Of a stretch of 64,000 nt of DNA, positions 34,919 to 45,700 are shown piece by piece. This DNA comes from Enoplolaimus lenunculus. Its lineage: Eukaryota; Nematoda; Enoplea; Enoplida; Thoracostomopsidae. Both the position numbers and the translations under genes were made by a program. A model generated the notes under the pieces. It saw nothing but the letters and a program-made list of their open reading frames with translations. It ran no database searches and was not told where the DNA came from. The DNA lies in the NCBI GenBank assembly GCA_030248215.1, contig JASANG010000773.1, positions 124,001 to 188,000 of the forward strand, written 5' to 3'. Every line of letters begins with the position of its first letter. Positions within the stretch are counted from its first letter, which is position 1.

Positions 34919-36108
34919 TAGATGGGTGCCGGATATCCGGATATGAAAAGTATCCGGATATGTATCTGAAAAAATGTATGTATATCCGGATATCCGTTGG
35001 ATATTGGAAATGCTATTGTGTAAAATTTTTTTGAAATAATTTGACCATTAAAGTAACTGGAGCTGACGAAAAGAAATTTTGCAGTCAAACCTGAGTTAAA
35101 TTACTGAACCACATTCCTGTATAAGTCCATGATGATTTAAAATGTTGATTTCTTAAAACATGCCAAAATTAAAAAACTTCAGTTTATAGCTTGATATTTA
35201 TCGGAAGTACTTTATCAGCGATTCTAGCAATCTGAATAATGAGCAGCGTAGTGTGGGGTTTGGAAGCGACAACCCCATTCTGTTTGGTGTGTTTTCAAAA
35301 TGCGGAAGGTTCAAGGAAGCCGCAGCCTCCTCCCCTGAGAAGGGAAAAAGCACAAAATTGATTCAAAAGTTTGGTTGGTACCGAAAAATTGTCCTCCTGC
35401 ATTTGTGCCAGAAATCTGTATTATGTTCCGATATCTTAACACAAGAGCAGGTCCTGAACTTTTGCACTAAAAACCAAAACATGTTCTTAAGTTTAGGCCT
35501 CCTCAGAGTGATAAACACAAGTCTAAAACAACAGTTTTTCACTTCAGGAAATTTTTTGGTCATAAAATGATAAGGTCCCCTATCTCACAATTTCCATCTC
35601 TCAGAAAGTTTTTCTGTAAAAAAATTATATGTTCTACGATTTATCGTATTAAGTATATTTTAATGTGGTTCGTTCTTCTTGAAACGTGAAGCGACTCGTG
35701 CATATATAGTTCGAGGAAAGGGTGACATTCGATCGTATCGGAGACAAAAAATCAACTCAATTTCAGGTGGCCAACGCAAGTATTTATTAGTTAGTAGCAA
35801 TCTTGTATACCTCAATACCCAACAACCTGTTGAAGCAGTTGCACAATAAAAAACTATTATTGTATGTTTATACCATAGCAATCAGCTTGTGAGTCATGTT
35901 GCTTCCCTTAGAGCAAACAACAAGTTAAAACAAGCGCTTGATAAACGAAAATTCAGGTTCGCAAACCCAAAAAAACGCAAAATCGAATTTCGGATATCCG
36001 AAATGAAAAATTTAATTTCGGTTATCCGAATGTCCGGATATCCGAATAAATATGCGGCAAGAATTGCCGGATATCCGGATATGAAAAAATATTCGATGCC
36101 CATCACTA
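34919..36108. mobile_element. hAT-like element with GGATATCC subterminal repeats
   Basis: The left end reads TAGATGGGTGCCGGATATCC. The right end, read inward, is TAGTGATGGGCATCGAATAT followed by CCGGATATCCGGC. Several copies of the palindrome CCGGATATCCGG and of TCCGGATATG cluster within about 90 bp of the left end and about 120 bp of the right end. That fits hAT-type ends with subterminal binding sites. The interior of about 1 kb has only short frames with no transposase motif, so it appears non-autonomous. An alternative is two nearby solo ends. Confidence 0.55.
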
Positions 36109-36575
36109 GTAAAAAGGCCTGTTTTACTTGACTATAAATTTTGGGACGATATACACCACCTTGCTTTACATCCCTTTCTATACATACTGCGCCAAGTGCT
36201 TACAGCAATAATTTATTTATTTTAGCCAATTTTAAATAAAAAAATGAAGAATTAATCAAATATTGGCCAAGCAAACGACTCTTTTACACACTATGTGTAT
36301 CAAATAAAATTATTAATACTAATTGTATTTCCGCAAGTTCCAGGAACGAACTTCGGGACATGGAAATGAACTATTACCGAATTCTGCGTGTAAAATTGCA
36401 AAACTGAATAAAAAAAACAGACTTTAACCAAAACCTTCAGTGGCAACATTATCGCATAGTGGTGCTACAAGCGAAATTCTCGTTCTACAAAATAAACACT
36501 AAACTTTAACATGGCGCTGCTGCAAACGTAGCGAAACCACAATCGCCTCTAAGCTAAAAATTCGACTAAATTTTA
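36109..36575. other. Sequence upstream of the 36576 gene
   Basis: AT-rich. A stretch from 36310 to 36560 may be promoter or 5' leader. No TATA box or trans-splice acceptor can be singled out. Confidence 0.3.
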
Positions 36576-37023
36576 ATGTCTCGACCGGGTCCTTCTGACG
36601 ATAAATCGAACAATAACAGCTACGTTAGTAGCAATAGTAAAAAGTCTAAACATCAAAAACCTTCAAATCTCTCCAATGGAGGTGCTGCATTAGCTGACAA
36701 AAACAACCAATCTTCTGCCGCGACACGTGCTTCAAAAGCGATACGAGTAGCCTCGTTCAATCCAAATCCGCCCGAAATCATCAAAGTCTACACAAGTGTA
36801 CCCGACACGGACCCAAACGACTGCCAACATGATAATGGAACCGCTGGCGATGAAAATGGTGAATCGGCAATGCCAACAACTTGGCAAGAGTTACGCGAAG
36901 CTCGCGAAGCGTCGCGAAGAAAAGTACGGCGGATTGTTGCAATGGTCGGCATTGGATTTTTTGTATTTTGTGTTATACTTGTGACCGTTTCGTTGTCGCT
37001 TGGATCAAAAATAGACGATTTAG
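36576..37023 (+). CDS. First exon of an unidentified single-pass membrane protein
   Basis: The open frame codes for 149 residues plus one base and ends at a good donor (GATTTAG before GTACGT, phase 1). Residues 1-100 are polar, Ser/Asn-rich and probably disordered. Residues 102-119 are charged and helical (WQELREAREASRRKVRR). Residues 120-142 form one hydrophobic segment, VAMVGIGFFVFCVILVTVSL. Basic residues just before the segment predict a cytoplasmic N-terminus, a type II arrangement. No family was recognised. If read past the donor the frame stops within two codons, which supports splicing. The rest of the gene was not found with confidence; a weak candidate second exon lies near 38477-38637. 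The start is the first ATG in frame. Confidence 0.6.
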
Positions 37024-38939
37024 GTACGTAAACATGAACAGAACGTGTTCCAGGCTGCCCCAGTTACTTATAGCTTGAACCCAGCATTAAGGGATTTCAT
37101 TGGACTTTGAACTTTCCGCCAGAAACAGTAATAGAAACTAATTCAGTATTTGAAATCACTTAAGCTACATTATCTGACTTTTCCTTTATTATTAGAGCGC
37201 ACAAATTACATTGTTCTGCATCATAAATATCACGTGATACACAATATATGAAATTACCGAATATCATATTCGCATCAATGTCCTGTGGTATCATGAAAAA
37301 TACCGAAGCCTGAGGTTATAACAAAACTTACCGGAACCGAATTTTAGACAAAATTAGGTACTAAAACACTTAAATGTGGTAAACCGTAGTTGACCCGAAA
37401 TTAGGTACAGTAAGTTAAAATGTTAATTTTACCAAATATCTGTAACGGGTTGTTGAATCGTTTGCTTTTGCGCCATTGCTTTATAAAATATCAGCAATTT
37501 TTTCTTCAAAATTGTGCGAAATCAAAACGAAACGCTCAAAACAGATACTTTGTAAAATTATGCAAAATTCCACTATACTTCCGAAAACTGTGGCTAAAAT
37601 TCTACCCGAGCCGGTATGTAAGGTACAACCGGCTGCCGCCAATACCGGCAGAAAATTGGCCTCCGGCTCAGGTGGAATGTTTGATGGAAGTTCAGCAATT
37701 GCGATAGTAAACTTTTGCTTAAATTTTGTTTAGCTCGTTTCGCTTTACTTTTGTCGCAACTTTCCTTCCGAAATTTCGCAGAAAATTAGCGTAAAACAAA
37801 ACAACACCGTATTGAAGTTATTGCCTAAAAATGTAGTAGTAACCATCATTTGTACTACCTAATTTCGCCTAATCTCCGTCTTCGCCTCCGGTTGCACCTT
37901 AGTCCTAATCTAGACCCCATACATAAGTCTTGAAATGTAAAATGCAAGACGATATTTGATGCATAAAACATGTTGAGCTGGCTCACCTGTGCTGCCAGTC
38001 CATATACTACTTCAGTGCTACAAGTGCGCTTAAACTTCAGCTTGGTCCTCAAATTTTCCACTTCGGCTACACGATGATGCACTGCCGCTCATTTTACGAA
38101 AACACGAATAATCGACTTTTATTACCAGTAAATTAAATTGCATTTGGCATGTATAATAGATAACTATACTGTGACTCGTACACAAGAGCACTGGTCGCTT
38201 GAACAATGCTTTTACATTATTTAAGTTATTTACAATTCGAATTATGTTTAGTGCACGATGACGATCTGAGGGCTGTTTCCGATGTTCCGCGAACTCATGT
38301 AGCAGTCGGTGGTTCAAATTCAACATCTTCCGTTGAAGATCTGTTTTATGATTAGATTTAAATACAATTTGATTTAAAATCGTAATTTAGCAAAAACTAA
38401 ATTTCGGTTCCCACATTGTAGCTTAAAAGTACGTTTTTTCTAAGCCTAATGTTGGAGGAAGTGTGCAGCGACTCAGATTTCAGTTGCTTACAAGGTCGCA
38501 AATGCATGAGCTCTTATGTCACTATTTATAGCATAAGGTGCTGCCATTATTTAGAAAAACCAAATTATGAGCGGTTTCATCCCCGGCAAACTCGTTTCAG
38601 GCACGCATTAATATTTATAATAGGCCGAACAGTCTAACGCCAGATGCTGAGAATGTGCGTAAATAGCAACAAGAGCTAGTAGATGTTTAAATTAGTCATA
38701 TATCTATAATATTTTGTACTGTGATTATTGTGATATTAATAAAAACAGGGTCATAAATGTACACAGATCAGCAATCATAGAAAATATTCTACACAGACAC
38801 GCCATCGGCATATTATTTTAACGCAACCTAGAAAACACGCAGAATGCAATGCTCAGAATACAACACAATTATTTCTTTCGAGTTGTTCGTTTATTTCGAA
38901 GTTGCCGTGTACATCTTGTAACTTGCTCCACAACATCTA
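37024..38939. other. No further exon securely recognised
   Basis: A CCGGAAC/ACCGGC-bearing repeat at 37315-37690 is shared with 33465-33700 and 45800-46055. An open frame at 38449-38637 (+) has a cysteine pattern loosely like half an LDL-receptor class A module. It follows a possible acceptor (GACTCAG at 38476) of the right phase for the exon at 36576, but is unproven. A possible AATAAA on the minus strand at 38890-38895 could serve the kinesin 3' end. Confidence 0.35.
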
Positions 38940-39214
38940 TGACACGGTCCTAAAATCCCAAGAGTCCCAATCGATAACAATTTGTAAGAGTAAGCTAGCG
39001 GATAGTCAAAAAACCCTAATTAGAGTCCATAAATATCAATTATCACAATATTGTAGTGCATAAACGACTCCAGCACCCAATACAGTTGAATTCGACTGTA
39101 AAGCATACTTAGTGTTGAAACTATGTACATTATTAAGTATAACCTTTCATTGTCACTGAATGTTTTGATAGCCTAATAAATATCAGTTCCCCCTCTTATT
39201 CGGGTCACTACAGT
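38940..39214. mobile_element. MITE family A copy 8
   Basis: The right end TTATTCGGGTCACTACAGTA is intact and the left end is lost. The internal ATAAACGACTCCAGCACC block is present. It lies just beyond the kinesin stop codon, possibly in its 3' untranslated region. Confidence 0.75.
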
Positions 39215-39517
39215 ATTTACCCAACCGAACACGTTGTAATGGCGCTTACGCGAAGAGGGAGCAGTGGAAGCTAGCTATATATGCTAACACCTAACTTCTT
39301 GTGACTCCAGATCCTCAACAATCGCATCATAAATCTCCATTACGACAAGTTATACAAGTCTTCAATATTCGTATGCTGTTCTTTTGAGATTTAATATTGA
39401 AAATGCCACTACAACCGGATGAGCATACTAACCAAAAGCCAAATCCCGAGACTTGCTGAGACCCAGGCCGGCCATCCCTTTACAATATTTCGAATTGAAC
39501 GGTACACAAAACGAAGA

Positions 39518-39563
39518 AGCAAGTATTACCTCTTCTGCTAAGCAAGTATTACCTCTTCTGCTA
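39518..39563. repeat. 23-bp perfect tandem duplication at the kinesin 3' end
   Basis: Two adjacent identical 23-mers (39518-39540 and 39541-39563), each starting AGCAAGTATTACCTCTTCTG, cover the last codons and the stop of the C-terminal exon. Perfect identity indicates a recent event. Confidence 0.92.
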
Positions 39564-39722
39564 TAGGTGATTGAAGATTGACAGCAGCGGCTGCAAACAG
39601 TGTACGTTTGTGGCGTTTGGTTGCTGGCACGGAATTTTCAATTTCGTCTGTATCTTCACCTGTTGGCTGAGGCACTTGAGACAACGGTGAGCCTGTTGTT
39701 AGATACGAAATAGCGTTTTGAG
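39538..39722 (-). CDS. KIF20B-like exon 26: C-terminal exon
   Basis: It encodes AQNAISYLTTGSPLSQVP, an acidic patch, TKRHKRTLFAAAAVNLQ and SPIAEEVILA before TAG. The KRHKRTLF...SPI order matches KRAKRKLY...SPI of human KIF20B as remembered. The acceptor is GACTTTAG, phase 1. The last codons and the stop lie in a 23-bp tandem duplication (39518-39563) that also duplicates a GAG/GTAATA donor-like site. An additional 3' exon spliced from that site therefore cannot be excluded. Confidence 0.8.
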
Positions 39723-42700
39723 CTAAAGTCAAACAGTCTACATCGAGCTGAATGGTATTCAGTACGACCAGTACGACACGAAACTTCAATTCAATACAAG
39801 CGTAACATGATTGTTTTATTTCCGCATTTAAGTGTTAAAATGCAAAATAAACAAACAATGCAACTTCGAAGGAACAGTGTGCATAGAAAACTCTACCGAC
39901 TACTTCGAAAACAGCATACCTATAGCTTCCAAAAACTGCGGACTTCGCCAAGTTTGAGAAATGGACAAAGAACGTTTTGATTTTTCAGAGCTTGACGATG
40001 CACTTGGAGCAGTATTCCGTTTTCTACGAGAATTGCCGCTTGTAGACGCAGGCTTTTCTCCAGGCTTAAACAGCTATTTTTAACACAAATATAGTATAGA
40101 ACGGAAGAACGATAAATTAAACAATAGCCATAATTGCAGACACAAGAATTCAGAATGACTTCCATATTTTTTCATATTTTTTGTGTAATGTTAAGATTAA
40201 TGAACGTCCAAAAATTATATTTTGCGGTCAATATCGAAAGAATATCAGGACAGTTGAATAATATGGGAAGCGGACTTTTTGCAAAGTTCGAGAAAAAGTT
40301 CGCTTTCCGACCCACCAATTTGCTACTAATTGAATGTTCTAATCTAATAAAGATAAAACACCATCTGAACATCCATTCATGTATTTACATACTGATGTAG
40401 ACGCATTGCCAATCGGTAAGGTTGACAATCTTTCTGCAAGTCCTCTGGTCAACGGTATCTTCTGTGGCTCCTTTTTCTGTCTAGTTCTTGATACTGAACA
40501 CGGCGACTGCAAAACGGTTATCCAAATTTTGTAATATATTTGAATACATATTATTGGCTGATGACATTCCAGTGTGAACAGATAAGACTTAAGCCTTCAC
40601 CTGAAGTAAGTCCAAAGCAGTAGCATGGTTTTCGGAGGAAGTTGAAGATAATACGCACGTTTTGTACGTATAGAGATCCAACAGTTAATTTGCTGGGTCC
40701 AGATTTAGAAGAAGATGGCATATAAAATGTGCAGACTATGAAAGGCCCATTACACCACCATCTCTTCTTTAATCTCCGTATACTGCAAAGCAGACCTAAA
40801 GTTGTTGTTTAGATTCTACTAAAAAGCGAATGATTTTCCTAATATCTAGCTGCGAAGCTCTATTCTGCTGAAGACAAGTCGCCCCAAAGACTTTCCCGTA
40901 AGCTGATATTTCTTACAACTCAAAAGGAAATGGCCTCCTGTATTTGTCTCATTATGACAAAAGAACATTCATTACTTGTTGCCAACTTAAGATTATGCAA
41001 GTGATAATTCAGTCACCCACTCCTTAGAGCTCTAACACCTAAACTCATGCGATGGTTATTTAACTTCCACAAATAGGATGTTCATTGTTCATGGCTTTCT
41101 CCAATATTTGTTTTCCAATCGAACTAACTACTGCGGGTAGTGCTGAAAATGGTTCTGGACCATACAAAAGCTTCATCGACGCTGAACGAGCTAACATGTC
41201 CGTATGTTTCATTTTTCGATAAAAACGTGGTAAGAGTGGCGCTATGCTCTTGACGGAGTATAGCGCCACGCTAACAGTTCCGGCTTAACTAATTAGTGTA
41301 GAAAATAAACCCATTATGAAAACCTTTCGCGTTTGACCTTTTGAAATGGCGTTGTTCAAGACTCGAAACATCGACATTTGGAGAATAGTATTAAAAAGCG
41401 GTACGGTACTTTACTCTGGTTCACGTCACAAGAAAAATAATTGAAAGCACGTCTAACTTTTGACAATCTGAGATTTGTATTACAATGCTGCAGCGCTTAT
41501 AATGACAGAGAAGAAAACTAAAAAATTACATACAATTTCTTGGTCGTTTGGTGCCATGCTATTGCGCCTAGTCTTGCGGCGCGTCGACATTGATGAACCA
41601 GGTCTTTCCGGGCCAACCATCATATGACTAACGGGTGATGTTTCCTAAAATTGAACTACAGATGAGTAAAAGCGGAAAAAGTTAAACACAAATATACATT
41701 AAGCGCATTTATGGCCCGTTTAGGCAAACTATGACGAAATAATCTTATTCTGTAATGCCTCTTGCGTTTGCAAAAATTAATTGAAATAATCCGTTCTCAT
41801 AAAATGACCGTTTATGGTTGTGTTTTAGTATTCACGTTTATAATGATTTAATGTAGTAATCCTATCTGCTTTAAGCCCTACGTATTAAAATTATGAGTAT
41901 CGGCATCGACCCCAGCGCGGCGGTATCGAAATCACTTCGAGACTCAGCCAAACCAAGATGTGCAGACGACCGCAAACCATACGTCATCACACAGAGGTGT
42001 GTTATTTTAATCGTCTGTACAACATACCAACATTATAAACTTAAATTTGCGAACTTCAAATTCTAATTACCTCCGAAGAATCTGGAGAAAACGGCTGTTT
42101 AGCTCTATGGGTTCGAAGCGGCCGTACAATAGATACAGGAGGCTGAAACGAATACAAATAAAGCATTTTTTAAATTAGCGGATATGTTTCCTCTCCATGT
42201 TTCGCAACGTTTCAGGAACAAAACCGTACTCATTTATAAAAGACGCAGATGCATTTTGTATATAATTAACGATATGCAATGCGGGGTGGCAACAAAGATT
42301 CGGATCCGGATAATTTTTCTTCTGATTTTAGTTCAAATTTTAAGAAGTCTTATTCGTCCAATAGTTCTGCAATTAGTGCTTGGCAATATGTTTTTTCAGT
42401 ATTGAACAAAATTTATTAAATATTTTGTTATATTAATAAAAAAATTTTGTTTCAGGTCAAAAATCTCAAAACTGAGGTCGGACACGAAATACATATACCA
42501 GTCGAAGTGGGATTACATGTATTGACGAAGCTCGAACACACGTAAGGAGTTGAGCTAATATGCAAATTAGTTATTAGCTAACTATTCATTTGTTGGTTTT
42601 GGAGGTTTGTAAACAATTTATTCAGATTCCTCGCATCTAAAAACGCTTTAATGCTGAAATTATATTGCTCTTCTAACTGTAATAATTAGCGAAATAATGT

Positions 42701-45700
42701 AGAAATTCCTAATTTACGCTTATAAACTATGCTAATATGCAAATTATCTATCGGTTCAGGAGTTTTGTAAACAGTTTATTCAGATTCCTCGCACCAAAAA
42801 AACCCTTTAATGCTGAAATTAGATTGCTTCTAACTGTAATAATTAGTGTAATAATGTAGAAAGTCCTAATTTAGGCTTAATTATGCAAATTAGCCTGTAG
42901 CTAATAAACGGCTTAAAATTTTAAAACCCCAATATGAGGTCAACACCCCAGGATAATTGGCTTTCAAACAAAAAAAGTTTATCAAAATCGGTTCAGCCGT
43001 TCCTGATTCTTTTCGGTCGAGCAGACGGACATCCACCTTTCGACCCCAGAGTACAAAACATAAAAGGCTTCGCGAAACGCCGAGCTTCGCTCAATAATAT
43101 ACTAAATGTATATTTATATCGATTTATTCAGTTTAATATAACATTTGCATTTCGAAATTATTTACTGTGATGCAACAGTCGACCTGAATTTGGTATTGTG
43201 TTAAAAGTTATGCTGCTAGCAATTGCGTTGATATTCTGAAACAAACTATAGATATAACTGAAATTTGCAACAGGCAACACTTGGATTCGGATTTGGCAAA
43301 TTACCAATGGATTCGGAGTCGGCCAAATCGTACATGCGCTGCCACCCTGATGCAATGCATTAACTGCTTCTATATCTAACACATAACAGTAACGAACATA
43401 CTATTGCATACTATACATCATATCTAACAAATGCTTATGGATTCTACACTGGGAGTTCGCAACTCGATGGGTGGGCCCCACTTTAGAGTTTCCCCGGTTC
43501 ACTGCCAACTCAAGTTTTCTTTCCCGGTTAATTTTACGTTCCTTACAATTTTTCCCAAAAACTTCACCAGTATGAATTAAAAATACCCTATCCTCGCGAT
43601 CATGTCTTATATATTTGATTTGATATGTTTATACGGTTGTTTTTGACTGTGCTTATTTGTAAGCGTAACTAAACACTGGATGGTGCAACTGACGTTTTAT
43701 TGAAAATTCTGCAACCCCCCCGCACTGACAATTTTCCCTCAGTGGCGAAGGCCCGCGGTTGATGCCCCTCCCCGCTCCGCCGCGACCCAACGAATGCCCA
43801 GATTCTACAGCAACAAACGCACACATACTGAAGCTTTAGTCTCCGAATCAATCTTCTTTCGTCTTCCACGAGTGCTTCTAGACGCGCTTGCTTTTTTATT
43901 CACATTTTGTTTTGGCGATGGAGTTACCTGGAAAAATGTTTCTAATTCAGATTCCAGTTGTACAACGAGCTATTACGTCAATCATGTTCATGACGGTATG
44001 TAGCAAGTTATGCAACAACAACAAATACCTTTGCAACAATTTCTTCAATAATTCTTATTTCACTATCGTCACGGCTGTGTGCAACTTGTGAATCAACTGA
44101 ATTTTCTACACGGTGGTTCTTCACGGGATGTGGTTTCTGAAGCATTTCCTAGTGACATATAAAAACGGTGCTGTGACACGTAAGGATATTCTAAGTATAA
44201 AGTAGTTATACCAATAAATTTTAGTCAGCTGGAATTTATTAGCTTAATTATAAATCAAAAATGGATATTTTTGAAAAATCTTAATAGGGATGTGCTGATG
44301 AACCGTTCTCATAAAATTATACTTTATGGTTGTTAGAGTCAAAGTCTTGGACCTGGAACTGTAAGATTTTTCATTCAACCTTTCGCGCACACATTTCAGA
44401 CATTCAACATTATTTTAAACTACTATATACCTTTCGCTGAGTTTCCTCGGCGCTCATAGCACGAAATGCATTTTGAGCTTCCAGCAATTCTGCGTTTAGT
44501 GTACCTCTTTGAATTTCCAAAGACGAAATTTGAATCTTTAAGTCCTACACAAACAATGATAACCAGATGTAGAATGTTTTACTGACTGTTAGCTGTTGAG
44601 AAAGAAACACGCTATTTCACATTTCACGTGCAAATTTAATACAACTTCAGGGTTTACAAACATATTGTGGTTTAACCAAATCAAACAAAGTTCTGCAATC
44701 TGCGAAAAGCATGGCGAATTATCAAGCACCACGACGCATTAGTATATTTTTGAAACATACAACGCAACATCACCTCTATAACCTGGGCACAGTCCGTATG
44801 GTGGTCTTGCAATTCAGACTTTGTCATTTCCAGCTCTTCTTCCAGATCCAGAATTTTTTTCGAGAGCTTTTCGTTCTGAAAATGTATCCAGTCGAATATC
44901 AGTTTGCAAATTAATTAAACAACAGTTGTTAACAATTTGAGCCAACCTTATTCTAGCACCTAGCTCATATTCTACACTTAAGGTACTTGCAAAACCTATA
45001 CAATGCATTGCTGCGGGGACGGGCGGTCTCACTTTAAAACTGTGACTGAGACCTGACAACCGAGACCGACAAAGAAAAGCACCATCACTTGCCTCAACAA
45101 TACAGCCATACATTTGCTGAAGACTCGACTTCTGGTAAATAACGAGACTTTCCGAGACTGAAATTCCCATATCTGCAGTGCAATCGAGGTATCACTGAAG
45201 CTAATTTTCCTATTCTGATCAAATGACTTGTCAAAAGCATTTATACCACTGAAGTCGAGTGTTTTTATAAAACGTGATGCTACTTACTAAGTCATTTGCT
45301 AAATTCAAGGTCTCTTCAAGATCAAGAATCGTTTTTTCAAGACCACAGACACGTTTGTTGAGCTGTTCTGACGCGGCAGTTTTTTCAGACTCACATTGTT
45401 TATGAATATTCGAGAGCGAATGTTCATGTTCATTCTCACGTTCTTGTAACCGGTTCTCCAAGTTTTGAAGTTTAGTTTCTAGATCTGCTCTCTGAACTAA
45501 AATCACTGACAAACCTGTGGATTGAACAAAGCATGCCACAAATACCAATGCTCTAGCGTTAAGCAACAGAAGTTTAGAGACTGCACTGACGGAATGAATG
45601 GTTCAGATTCAAAAACGAAGACGGAGAACAAAACCAGGTAGTCGAAGAAATAAATGGTTTTTATCTGATTTATTTTACTCATAACAACTTAGAATTTATC

